Below are positions 43,315 through 51,944 of a stretch of 64,000 nucleotides of DNA, one piece after another. The stretch's first letter is position 1. Each line of letters begins with the position of its first letter. Source of the stretch: a bacterium (GTDB lineage: Bacteria > Patescibacteriota > Saccharimonadia > Saccharimonadales > UBA4665); contig JAJZMC010000006.1 of assembly GCA_021803105.1 (NCBI GenBank), positions 1-64,000 of the forward strand, given 5' to 3'. A program made the position numbers and the translations under genes. The notes beneath the pieces were generated by a model. The model saw only the letters and a list, made by a program, of their open reading frames with translations, made no database searches and was not told the origin of the DNA.

Positions 43315-43458
43315 ATGTTTAGTGCAGCAAGTGAGAAAAGTTTACACCTTATTACAGACGAGATGGTCCGTTGAAGGAAAGTTTTAGAAGAACGACAATC
43401 AAAATTACTTACTCTACAAATAAAAGCCGGGAATTACACCCCACTAGTATATTTATGA
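43315..43458 (+). pseudogene. Decayed relative of the 55-residue ORF at 44186
   Basis: From ATG 43315 the frame reads MFSAASEKSLHLITDEMVR, stop (43372), then RKVLEERQSKLLTLQIKAG to TGA 43458. It aligns with the ORF at 44186 around SLHLI(T/R)DE, then R and LE. The nucleotide runs GAGAAA, GTTTACA-CTTAT and AATTTTAGA-like blocks are shared. It lies in the convergent position downstream of the 226-residue gene. Confidence 0.5.
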
Positions 43459-44133
43459 TAGAGTAAATGGCTGAAGTGCAGTAAACCCAATCCTACGTAC
43501 ATTTTCTAAGAGTCGTTCGTGTTGTTTCTTATATTTTTCATTAAACACTTCAAGATCTCTATATTCGATTTCGAATACACCATTTTTAAAAGTCGGGCAT
43601 TCAACTAACATTCTTCTTGTATGCTCAAATGTTAATAAGTTATCTATCGCCAACTGTTTGTCTTTACGTTTTTTATTTTCATATTCAATAGTCACGTCTC
43701 TGTTTATTATTTCTATAAACGAACTCCACAATTGCCTTAGTTCAACTTGGTCTTTTATATATTCTGTACCGACTAATCGTCCTTGATAATTAATTTTATA
43801 ACACCTTCCTTCAATCGCTTCTTTATTGATAAATATCTGCCAAATTATTCTTGCATCATTATTAGATCGACTTAATTGCCATAAATAAATATCTTCACTT
43901 TGCCTAGTTGCATCAAATATTAAAGTATCGATGGATGGTAGTGTTTGGAGATCTTGATATTCATATTGAAATTGCTGGATAACAACACCATATCCCTCAC
44001 TCATTAATTCTTGTCGGGATTTCCAGTAATATTCAGAAAAATTAAATGCATTGGTTATAGTAGATTCTGACGGTATTAAAAAAGCGACCTCAGGTCGCTT
44101 ATCTGCTTCATCTATATTTTCTAGTATGTGCAT
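43453..44133 (-). CDS. Unknown 226-residue protein with terminator in its 5' codons
   Basis: A soluble, charged protein (RPEVAFLIPSESTITNAF, FDATRQSEDIYLWQL, MLVECPTFKNGVFEIEYRD, KKQHERLLENVRRIGFTALQ). No recognised family. A strong rho-independent terminator lies within codons 8-16 (44088-44110), so most transcripts from its own promoter should stop unless antitermination or a downstream start is used. An internal ATG begins MSEGYGVVIQ. It is flanked by an intact small ORF (44186) and a decayed copy of it (43315), which looks like an accessory cassette amid housekeeping genes. Confidence 0.6.
   Translation of the reverse strand: MHILENIDEADKRPEVAFLIPSESTITNAFNFSEYYWKSRQELMSEGYGVVIQQFQYEYQDLQTLPSIDTLIFDATRQSEDIYLWQLSRSNNDARIIWQIFINKEAIEGRCYKINYQGRLVGTEYIKDQVELRQLWSSFIEIINRDVTIEYENKKRKDKQLAIDNLLTFEHTRRMLVECPTFKNGVFEIEYRDLEVFNEKYKKQHERLLENVRRIGFTALQPFTLS
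44088..44110 (-). terminator. Intrinsic terminator inside the 226-residue gene
   Basis: On the minus strand AAGCGACC pairs perfectly with GGTCGCTT across the 3-nt loop TGA and is followed directly by a run of T (total six with the stem end). The codons read DKRPEVAF. GC-rich stem in AT-rich surroundings. Confidence 0.75.
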
Positions 44134-44185
44134 ACTAAGTTTTCATTTTAACATAATTTGTCGAAATCTAGCAATCTAAATTTTT

Positions 44186-44353
44186 ATGATGAATGTAGTA
44201 TGTGGAGAAAGTTTACATCTTATCAGGGACGAACAACTAGCTCGTTTGAGGCAAATTTTAGAGATACTGTTAAATTCAATGTTACCATATATTGAGGCAT
44301 TGTTTTCATTCAGTTTCATACAATCAAATAATTGGAACAAATTACAAGCATAA
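44186..44353 (+). CDS. 55-residue ORF, unknown, paralogous to decayed ORF at 43315
   Basis: MMNVVCGESLHLIRDEQL, then a Leu-rich helix (ARLRQILEILLN) and a hydrophobic end (YIEALFSFSFIQ). It is divergent from the 226-residue gene with about 50 bp between the starts. It has no clear Shine-Dalgarno. The similarity to the pseudo-ORF at 43315 is the main argument that it was a coding sequence under selection. Confidence 0.45.
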   Translation: MMNVVCGESLHLIRDEQLARLRQILEILLNSMLPYIEALFSFSFIQSNNWNKLQA

Positions 44354-44437
44354 TCTTTTATATAAAAACATAAGTACTTTACAATCTATAATTTCAGCTA
44401 TATAGTTAACATAAAGATTATAAAATGAAGGAATAAT

Positions 44438-44770
44438 ATGCCAATTATTAAATCAGCTAAAAAAAGAGTTAAAACAGCTCATAAAGCTGCTGTTCGTAAC
44501 AGTAAAACCAAAAGATCTTTAAAATCTGCACTCAAAAACTTTCAATCTGCTCTCAAAACAAACAGTAAATCAGTTAAAAAGACTCAAACTCAATTACAAA
44601 GTGCTATTGATAAAGCCTCAAAAAAGAATGTTATCCATAAAAATAAAGCCAATCGTTTAAAAAAACGAGCAGCTAAAACGGCTAAGGCTCAAACAAAAAC
44701 AGTCTCTTCAAGTAAAAAAACAGTCAAAAAAACTAGCCCTAAATTAAAAAGTAAAAAAACAGTCAAATAA
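44438..44770 (+). CDS. rpsT: Ribosomal protein bS20 with Lys-rich tail
   Basis: 110 residues. Core PIIKSAKKRVKTAHKAAVRN, then helices with LQSAIDKASKKNVIHKNKA and NRLKKRAAKTAK. Family length is about 85-90; the extra 20 residues are a repetitive Lys/Ser tail (SSKKTVKK ... SKKTVK). AAGGA lies 6 nt before the ATG. Monocistronic and convergent with holA. Confidence 0.95.
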   Translation: MPIIKSAKKRVKTAHKAAVRNSKTKRSLKSALKNFQSALKTNSKSVKKTQTQLQSAIDKASKKNVIHKNKANRLKKRAAKTAKAQTKTVSSSKKTVKKTSPKLKSKKTVK

Positions 44771-44782
44771 TTTACTTTTATA

Positions 44783-45700
44783 TTAAGTCAAATCAAGAAA
44801 AAAAATCTCCATCGACTTATCGATATCAATAAATAACTTTTTTGATTGATAATCAATTAACGTAAGATTATTAATTATTCTTTTAAGCTGAATGAAGCTA
44901 ATCATGGATGCCATTTTCTTACTAGAGACTAAGCTTTGGTACTTCAAACCAGATTCTTTAGCTAACTCATCAAGTGATTTATTTGTTGCTAATTTAACTA
45001 AACTGATATTAGCAAGTGACCAACTAATAGTTGAAATAATTTTAAGTGCTGGCTCGTTTTGTTGCCTTAAAGAACGATAAATTGACAACGCTAACGCTGG
45101 TTTTTTACTAAACATTGCGTCAATTAAATCAAAAATATTACGATCAAATGATAAATTCGAAAGTAGCTTAATATTCTCTATCTTAATATCGGCATCATAT
45201 AATAATAACTTTTTAATTTCATTTGATAACATTAATTGGTCTGATGAAAAATTATCAATTAAATAATCAGCACTTTCTGAGTCAATATGACCACTAAATT
45301 CATGAACATAATCAATTAACCATTTTTTTAACTGATATTTAGCTAAACTCTTAAATTCCATAACTGTAGTTTTTGATTTCAGTAATCTGGCTAAACTTGT
45401 TTTATTATCAAGTACGGTGAAATTTAATATAATATCAGCGACTAAATAATCACTGTTTAAAATTGTTTTTAAAAAATTATCTATTTCAATATTTAAATCA
45501 TTAATTAAAAAAACATATAACACATGCTCAGTAAATAAACTCGAACTAAATAATTTTTCCTGAATTAATAAAGAATCGCAATTATCAAGTTCTATAACTT
45601 CAACCGAATATTGGCCATATTTCGATTTATCTTGATTTATTTTATTAGTCAAATATAAATTACGGGCAAAACTATTCTCACCAACTAAAGTAGTTATCAT
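44783..45700 (-). CDS. holA: DNA polymerase III delta subunit
   Basis: 305 residues with the clamp-loader delta layout: N-terminal MITTLVGENSFARNLYL, a degenerate AAA+ region (VLYVFLINDLNIEIDNFL), and the C-terminal collar (RNIFDLIDAMFSKKPALALSI, LISWSLANISLV as TISWSLANISLV). It opens the sliding clamp. Identity is supported by the domain pattern and by the common placement next to rpsT. A TAAAAT box 6 nt before the ATG suggests a leaderless mRNA. Confidence 0.88.
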   Translation of the reverse strand: MITTLVGENSFARNLYLTNKINQDKSKYGQYSVEVIELDNCDSLLIQEKLFSSSLFTEHVLYVFLINDLNIEIDNFLKTILNSDYLVADIILNFTVLDNKTSLARLLKSKTTVMEFKSLAKYQLKKWLIDYVHEFSGHIDSESADYLIDNFSSDQLMLSNEIKKLLLYDADIKIENIKLLSNLSFDRNIFDLIDAMFSKKPALALSIYRSLRQQNEPALKIISTISWSLANISLVKLATNKSLDELAKESGLKYQSLVSSKKMASMISFIQLKRIINNLTLIDYQSKKLFIDIDKSMEIFFLDLT

Positions 45701-45729
45701 AATTCTATTTTACCAATAAAATTTAAAAA

Positions 45730-46608
45730 TTATTTTAATATCTGACAATTTAAACAAATATGAGTCCCTCTTGAGGCTACCCTAATTTTAATAATTGGCT
45801 CACCGCACTGTGGACATAATTGTCCTTCTCGACGAAAAACATTAGCAAATTTTAAATAATTACCTTTATTACCATAGGCATCGACATAATTTTTATCTGT
45901 TGACCCACCAGCTCTAAGACTCAAATTTAAAACTTCTAAAATAGCTCTGTGTAATCTAACAAAATCTTTATCGTTTAAATTACTTATTACACTCTTTGGA
46001 TGCAATTTAGCTAACCATAAGCTTTCGTCAGCATAAATATTACCAATACCAGCAATAATTGATTGATTTAACAAAGCAGCTTTAAGCATAGTATTTTTAT
46101 GTTTTAAAAGTCTATTTTTAAAAACGTAACTTGTAAAATTTTTCTGAAGTGGCTCAGGTCCATGATGTCTAAAAAAATCTTTATCGTTTAATATAGTCGT
46201 TGGTAGTAATTTAATCCAACCAAATTTTCTTTGATCATTAAAATAAAGCACTCCCTCGTCTTTAAATTTAATACTAATTCGTGTTGAATTATCTGGTAAC
46301 CTGTTAACCAAAGAATCATTAGGATGACCAGCACCAAAGCGATATTTACCGTCTACAAAAACTAATTGACCAGTCATTTTTAAATGAATTACTAACGAAT
46401 AAGCGGTGGATAATTCAATAATTAATATTTTAGCTCGACGTCGTAACGCAACAATACGTGCATTTAACATAAACTTATTTACATCAAACTGATTATTAGG
46501 AAAACTCTTTAAACTATTATCACTGACAATCACTTTAATAATTATTTTACCTATTAATAATTTTTCTAGTCCTAATTTAATTGTTTCTACTTCAGGTAAC
46601 TCTGGCAT
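45730..46608 (-). CDS. mutM: Formamidopyrimidine-DNA glycosylase
   Basis: 292 residues. Catalytic N-terminus PELPEVETI (Pro2 and Glu3), a helix-two-turn-helix with NQSIIAGIGNIYADE, and the zinc finger CPQC ... CLNC at the C-terminus. It removes 8-oxoguanine and ring-opened purines and cuts the strand. All catalytic residues are present. Confidence 0.96.
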   Translation of the reverse strand: MPELPEVETIKLGLEKLLIGKIIIKVIVSDNSLKSFPNNQFDVNKFMLNARIVALRRRAKILIIELSTAYSLVIHLKMTGQLVFVDGKYRFGAGHPNDSLVNRLPDNSTRISIKFKDEGVLYFNDQRKFGWIKLLPTTILNDKDFFRHHGPEPLQKNFTSYVFKNRLLKHKNTMLKAALLNQSIIAGIGNIYADESLWLAKLHPKSVISNLNDKDFVRLHRAILEVLNLSLRAGGSTDKNYVDAYGNKGNYLKFANVFRREGQLCPQCGEPIIKIRVASRGTHICLNCQILK

Positions 46609-46614
46609 GATATT

Positions 46615-46620
46615 ATTATA
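46615..46620 (-). promoter_or_regulatory. -10 box of mutM, leaderless start
   Basis: On the minus strand a consensus TATAAT precedes AATATC and the ATG at 46608. The 6-nt gap predicts a transcript starting at the ATG. No Shine-Dalgarno. Confidence 0.7.
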
Positions 46621-46645
46621 CTTAAGATTAAGATTAAAAAATATT

Positions 46646-46885
46646 ATGGAATCAATTAAATCTATCCTTCAAACACGACAATTCGATGAACCATCTTCAA
46701 TAATAGCTATTAAAGATTACATTTTTAAAAATTTTAATTATGAAGCAAATATCAAAATATCTGATAAAACTTTTATCGTTAGTGTAGCTAGTGCACCTTT
46801 AGCTAATACTTTAAAAATGAGACAATTAGATATTATTAAAAGATGCGACTTAAAAAATTATAAGTTAATTTTTAGAGTTCTTTAA
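46646..46885 (+). CDS. DUF721/DciA-like small protein
   Basis: 79 residues from MESIKSILQTRQFDEPSSI. The alpha plus beta pattern with IKISDKTFIVSVASAPLANTLKMRQLDIIKR resembles the DUF721 fold of DciA, the ancestral loader of the replicative helicase. In that family, a strand is followed by the S-APLANTL-MR...I helix. An earlier in-frame ATG at 46607 would overlap the mutM start and its promoter, so the shorter form is chosen. If correct, it links to the replication genes around it (holA, polA, dnaG). Confidence 0.6.
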   Translation: MESIKSILQTRQFDEPSSIIAIKDYIFKNFNYEANIKISDKTFIVSVASAPLANTLKMRQLDIIKRCDLKNYKLIFRVL

Positions 46886-46887
46886 CT

Positions 46888-47496
46888 TTATAAATTCAAA
46901 TTACTAACATCTGAATAATAATTAGGTACCTGAGCTTGAAACAGACTAACAGTAGCATTAAAATTACCATTAAAAGTATGTGCTACATTATAACAATTTG
47001 TTTGCCAAGAATTAACTATATTTTTAGAATATAACTTCATCTTAAATTCATACGTATCTCCACCAGAACATAAGCCTACTGGACTCGTTAAAGTTGTAGC
47101 TGAAGAATTTGAAAGATTAAAACCATTAATAGCTAAAGCTCTCAAAAAAGCATTATAACTATTTTGACTATTTAAATAAGTTTTATTAATAATAATGTTG
47201 TTATTATAACCAGAGATAGCAATAAGGTTAACATCAAACTTAGAAACCCTAATAATAACCTCATTATGCTTAGTACTAGCAACAATTGGACCATTAATAA
47301 TTAGTTCGCTTTCAGCAGATGAGGTTGAATATTTAGCGAATTTATTAATTTGCTGTCCATAACTAATACCGGATTTATTAACACCAGTTAATAATAAAAT
47401 AACCACCAAGATTATTAATATCAAAGCAAAAATAAATCCTAACAAATACCTAGTCATACGTATGTAAATATTAACATTAATTGGTGTTTTTTGCAA
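46888..47496 (-). CDS. Single-pass membrane-anchored protein, unknown
   Basis: 202 residues; one N-terminal helix (LLGFIFALILIILVVILLL), then a beta-rich extracellular domain with two cysteines (GLCSGGDTY and TNCYNVA). Start is uncertain: ATG at 47460 (MTRYLLGF) gives a standard anchor. No family recognised. Lies between the DUF721-like gene and polA. Confidence 0.6.
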   Translation of the reverse strand: MQKTPINVNIYIRMTRYLLGFIFALILIILVVILLLTGVNKSGISYGQQINKFAKYSTSSAESELIINGPIVASTKHNEVIIRVSKFDVNLIAISGYNNNIIINKTYLNSQNSYNAFLRALAINGFNLSNSSATTLTSPVGLCSGGDTYEFKMKLYSKNIVNSWQTNCYNVAHTFNGNFNATVSLFQAQVPNYYSDVSNLNL

Positions 47497-47520
47497 ACAA
47501 AGTAGTTAATACCATACTTA

Positions 47521-50175
47521 TTATAATTCACCCCAATTATTACCGGTTGTAATATCTACCTTTAACTTTACAGGGAAAGAAATAACATTTTCCATAACAT
47601 TCTTCAAAATTACTATGAACTTATCTGTTTCAACTTCTTTACATTCTATCAACATTGAATCATGAATTTGTAATAAGATATGGCAATCTTTTTTAGAGTC
47701 TTTTATTGTCTGATCTACTTTTATCATTGCCATTTTCATTAAATCTGCCTCTGTACCCTGAATTGGCATATTAATTGCGGCTCTCTCAGCAGCTTGTCTT
47801 ATAATAAAATTACTCGAATTAATATCAATCATAGGTCTACGTCTACCAAACATTGTTTCAACATATCCCAATCTACGAGCCGATTCCATGGTTTCAGCCA
47901 TATAATCAAAAAGTGGTTTTCTAATAGTTTTGTATTTTTCAATAAAATCAACTGCTTCGATATAAGGTATATTAATAGCTCCAACAAGACCATGAGGACT
48001 CATACCATACAAAATACCAAAATTTACAGCCTTAGCAACTCGTCTCATTGCTTTTGTTACTTTATCAGGCGAAATATTATAAATTGATGATGCTGTAGCT
48101 GTGTGAATATCTAAATCTTCCTCATTAAATAAATCAATTAATTCTTGATCTTTGGCTAAAACAGCAGCAATTCTAAGCTCAAACTGAGAATAATCAGCAG
48201 AAATTAATTTATAACCTTCTCTGGCGATAAAAGCAGTTCTAATCCTTCGACCAAGATCAGTTTTAATAGGTATATTTTGAAGATTTGGATCACTACTTGA
48301 TAATCTACCAGTCTGAGTCATTGTTAAATTAAAAGTGGTATGTAATACATTGCTACTATCAACCATTTTAGGTAAAACATCCAAATATGTGTTTTTTAGT
48401 TTTATAAGTTCTCGGAACTGAATAATAAATTTAATTATCGGATGTTTATCATATAGTTTTTCTAGTTGTGAAGAATCTGTTGAATAATCATTCTTACCTT
48501 TTTTAATCCCGACTGTTGATAATTTTAATGAATCAAATAAGACTTTTGATAACTGTCTTGGGCTAGCTATATTAAATTCTTCGTTAGCATAGCCAAAAAT
48601 AGTTTGTTTTAATCGTAAAATTTCGTCATTTATTTCTTCGTTAAAATCATTTAAATAATTAGTGTTCAATTTTATTCCTCTAAATTCCATATTGGCTAAA
48701 ATTGGAATAACAGGAAGTTCAAAATTCATAATTAATTCTAAAAATTTCGGAGTTTTAACAATTAATGCTAGCTGTTTTTTATAAATATTATTAATAATTC
48801 CTAAAATCTCAGCAGCTCTCATAATAAATTCATTATCATCCAATTCTTCATACGATGAACCAGTATAATCCAAATATTCAGTTGCCAAACCAGTTAATGA
48901 TTGATCCTTAATTAAAGGATTAATTAAAAACGAACCTATTAAAATATCATGCTTGATGATTGGAATTAGAGTTTTGTAATTTAACAACAGTTTAATAATT
49001 CGTTTAACATCAAACCCAACTAAGCCATTAATTAAGAATTTTTGACGAATAAACCATTCAATAAAATATTTTTGACCGAGCTTATTAATATCAAAAGCAT
49101 AGCCTCTCAATCCATCAGATATCAAAACAACGTTAGGGTTAATACTATACTTATCGCTAAATCTGATATAAATATAAACTAATCCAGTTAGTTTTATATC
49201 TTTAGTTAATTGATTAGATTTAGTAACTACTACTGTTTCAGGCAAATCAATTTTCCAAATTAAGTTTGACGTTTGATTTAAGACATTTATATTAAATACT
49301 TCACTTGTTGGTTTAATTAAACTTTTAAATTCATATTTTTGTAATAATTTTAATATTTCGTCTTTATTAGCATTTAAAACTGTTCCCTCTTTTGGATTAA
49401 ACTTAACAGGCGCATCAAGCCATATTCGAGCTAAATCTTTACTTAAATAAGCCATATCTTTACCACTGATTAATTTATTGGCTATCGAATCTTTAATTAA
49501 GGTAAGATTATCATAAATATTATCAAGAGTTTTAAATTGTTTTAAAAGATCAATAGCGGTTTTTTCACCGATCCCAGCAACACCAGGAATATTATCAGAA
49601 CTATCTCCTTTTAAAGCTTTTAAGTCTAAAAACTGGTGCACATCTAAACCATATTTAGTATAAAAAGTTTCAGATGAGTACTGTTCAATATTACTTAAAC
49701 CTGTTTTTAATATATATATATGAACCTTAGGTCCGATTAACTGTAGCATGTCTAGATCTGATGTAACTAAATAAGTTTCAATTGATAATTTACTTGCTTG
49801 AACAGCTAAACTACCCATAATATCATCAGCCTCATAGTCATCAAATTCATAAAGCGGCCAGCCAAAAGCTTTTAGTAAATCTTTTAATAATGGTAGTTGA
49901 AGATAAAAATCAGCTGGAGCAGGTTTTCTATTAGCTTTATATTCAGCATACATTTGACGTCTTTTACGAATATTAGTTTTAGATTTATCCCATGCTACCA
50001 CAACATAATCCGGTTTCAGTCGTTTCATAATCTCTAATGCCATACTCGCAAAACCATAAACACCACCAGTTGCTAAACCCTCTTTATTAGACAAATTTGG
50101 CATAGCATAATAACCTCGATAAAAAACACTTTTACCGTCAATAATAACCAATCTTTTATTAGTATCTGCTACCAT
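47521..50175 (-). CDS. polA: DNA polymerase I without working proofreading domain
   Basis: 884 residues. The 5'-3' FEN-type nuclease (1-290) has KRLVIIDGKSVFYRGYY, YEADDIMGSL and LKGDSSDNIPGVAGIGEKTA. The middle 3'-5' exonuclease fold (about 300-480) lacks the DxE and other acidic ligands (YIYIRF, GFDVKR). The polymerase has motif A DYSQFELRIAA near 663, motif B RRVAKAVNFGILYG and motif C QIHDSMLIE near 840. It removes primers and repairs gaps but should not proofread. Confidence 0.96.
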   Translation of the reverse strand: MVADTNKRLVIIDGKSVFYRGYYAMPNLSNKEGLATGGVYGFASMALEIMKRLKPDYVVVAWDKSKTNIRKRRQMYAEYKANRKPAPADFYLQLPLLKDLLKAFGWPLYEFDDYEADDIMGSLAVQASKLSIETYLVTSDLDMLQLIGPKVHIYILKTGLSNIEQYSSETFYTKYGLDVHQFLDLKALKGDSSDNIPGVAGIGEKTAIDLLKQFKTLDNIYDNLTLIKDSIANKLISGKDMAYLSKDLARIWLDAPVKFNPKEGTVLNANKDEILKLLQKYEFKSLIKPTSEVFNINVLNQTSNLIWKIDLPETVVVTKSNQLTKDIKLTGLVYIYIRFSDKYSINPNVVLISDGLRGYAFDINKLGQKYFIEWFIRQKFLINGLVGFDVKRIIKLLLNYKTLIPIIKHDILIGSFLINPLIKDQSLTGLATEYLDYTGSSYEELDDNEFIMRAAEILGIINNIYKKQLALIVKTPKFLELIMNFELPVIPILANMEFRGIKLNTNYLNDFNEEINDEILRLKQTIFGYANEEFNIASPRQLSKVLFDSLKLSTVGIKKGKNDYSTDSSQLEKLYDKHPIIKFIIQFRELIKLKNTYLDVLPKMVDSSNVLHTTFNLTMTQTGRLSSSDPNLQNIPIKTDLGRRIRTAFIAREGYKLISADYSQFELRIAAVLAKDQELIDLFNEEDLDIHTATASSIYNISPDKVTKAMRRVAKAVNFGILYGMSPHGLVGAINIPYIEAVDFIEKYKTIRKPLFDYMAETMESARRLGYVETMFGRRRPMIDINSSNFIIRQAAERAAINMPIQGTEADLMKMAMIKVDQTIKDSKKDCHILLQIHDSMLIECKEVETDKFIVILKNVMENVISFPVKLKVDITTGNNWGEL

Positions 50176-50211
50176 CTATCAATATAGTATAGCGTTCTTA
50201 GCCAAGTATTG

Positions 50212-50799
50212 TTAATTTTGAGATAAAAATTTAGTTAATTCTAACTTTAAATGATTACGTGAATATTCATTAATAATGATAATATCAGCTTGATTTTTAA
50301 CATTAATCATATCTAAAGTAGTATTATTAGCGGATAATTGCATTTCTTCCTTCTCATCGGCCAAAAATTTTTGATAAGATATTTTATCATTTGCTATTCT
50401 AGACCGATTAACCAAATTAGCCTGAATACGATCATATCGAAATCTTGGATTAGCGTCTACCCAAATTATCAAGCCCTTCAATTCATGTATCTTAATAGCT
50501 TCTGAGGAATTACGAATAGAAGAAACAACTAATCCATTAAAGTCATTTTTATGTTTTAAATAATCTTCAATAGCACGATCAACTAAAACAGTTGGCCCAT
50601 ATTTTTTACGCCATTCGCCGCTAATTAATCTTGTATTACTCCTATCAATTGTTAATCCCCTTCGACTTGCTTCATCTCTTAAAATTGAAGTGACTGAAAT
50701 AAATTGAAAATTAAAAATAGTTGATATCATTTCTGACACCGTATCTTTACCAGCACCATTAGTACCACTAATACCGATTAACCAACTTTTAGAATTCAT
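50212..50799 (-). CDS. P-loop nucleotide or dephospho-CoA-type kinase
   Basis: 195 residues with Walker A GTNGAGKDT (12-20) and a lid Arg region (RFRYDRIQANLVNRSR). The fold and GTNGAGKDTV form match small AAA_18/CoaE-like and dCMP-kinase-like proteins. CoaE usually has HPxxR or similar, which is absent, so the substrate is uncertain. It overlaps the rpoD stop by one base and lies between rpoD and polA in a replication/transcription operon. Confidence 0.7.
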   Translation of the reverse strand: MNSKSWLIGISGTNGAGKDTVSEMISTIFNFQFISVTSILRDEASRRGLTIDRSNTRLISGEWRKKYGPTVLVDRAIEDYLKHKNDFNGLVVSSIRNSSEAIKIHELKGLIIWVDANPRFRYDRIQANLVNRSRIANDKISYQKFLADEKEEMQLSANNTTLDMINVKNQADIIIINEYSRNHLKLELTKFLSQN

Positions 50800-51944
50800 T
50801 AACTAATATAATCATGTAATTTTTTAGCATCACGGTGTTTACGTAGTTTAGCTAGAGCTTTAGCTTCAATTTGTCTAATTCTTTCTCTTGTTACACTAAA
50901 TTCTTGACCAACTTCCTCTAAAGTATGACTCTTGCCGTCTTCAAGACCAAACCGTAATTTAATAATTTTTTGTTCGCGATCAGTTAAAGCAGATAACATA
51001 TCTTTAACTTGCTCTTTTAATAATTGACCAGTCGCAGATTCTTCTGGACTAATTGTATCTTCATCTTCAATAAAATCCGATAACACAGAATCTTCTTCAT
51101 CATCACGAATTGAAGCATCTAGTGAAGTAATATCTTGTTTTATTTTCATTATGTGTTCAACTTTATCAACATCAAGTTCCATTGCTTTAGCGATTTCTTC
51201 ATTACTAGGCTCACGATTCAATTCCTGAGTTAAACGACGTTGAGTTCTTAAAAGTTTATTAATTGTTTCAAACATATGCACCGGTATCCTAATTGTACGT
51301 GCTTGATCAGCTATAGCACGAGTTATAGCTTGACGAATCCACCAAGTTGCATAAGTCGAAAATTTAAATCCTTTATCGGGATCAAATTTTTCAACTGCTC
51401 TTAACAATCCAGTATTACCTTCCTGAATCAAATCTAATAAATCAAGTCCTCGACCAACATAACGTTTGGCAATACTAACCACCAATCTCATATTAGCTTC
51501 TGCCATTTCATCTTTCGCTTTTCTTTCACCCTTAACTACTCGTTGAGCTAAAGACAATTCTTGATCAGAAGTTAATAAAGGAATCTTACCAATTTCTCTT
51601 AAATAAAGTCTCACTGAATCATCGGCTATATCATCATCTAAGTAAATACCAGTGTCTTCGGTTACTAAATCATCTTCATTATCATCAATAATCCATTCAT
51701 CAGAAAAATGACTATTATCTGGTGGATCAGACGTCGTTATTTCAACATTAGCATCAGCTAATTCTGTAAATAAACTATCCAATGTTTCAGCATTTTCAGG
51801 AATATCTGGTATAACATCAGATATGATTTTTTGTGAAATATGACCATCTTTTTTAGCTTTAATCAGCAACTGTTCCTTAGTCATTGTTGAAGGTGAATTT
51901 TGATTAATAGTTGAATCAACTTGTTTTTTTGGCTTTCTACCCAT
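50799..51944 (-). CDS. rpoD: Primary sigma factor (sigma-70/RpoD)
   Basis: 381 residues. An acidic N-terminus and region 1.2 ([20 protein letters not shown]) are followed by regions 2.1-2.4 ([37 protein letters not shown]), region 3 and region 4.2 ([36 protein letters not shown]). It directs RNA polymerase to TTGACA/TATAAT promoters, which match those seen in the window. SD GGAG precedes the start; start overlaps dnaG by 8 nt. Confidence 0.97.
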   Translation of the reverse strand: MGRKPKKQVDSTINQNSPSTMTKEQLLIKAKKDGHISQKIISDVIPDIPENAETLDSLFTELADANVEITTSDPPDNSHFSDEWIIDDNEDDLVTEDTGIYLDDDIADDSVRLYLREIGKIPLLTSDQELSLAQRVVKGERKAKDEMAEANMRLVVSIAKRYVGRGLDLLDLIQEGNTGLLRAVEKFDPDKGFKFSTYATWWIRQAITRAIADQARTIRIPVHMFETINKLLRTQRRLTQELNREPSNEEIAKAMELDVDKVEHIMKIKQDITSLDASIRDDEEDSVLSDFIEDEDTISPEESATGQLLKEQVKDMLSALTDREQKIIKLRFGLEDGKSHTLEEVGQEFSVTRERIRQIEAKALAKLRKHRDAKKLHDYIS

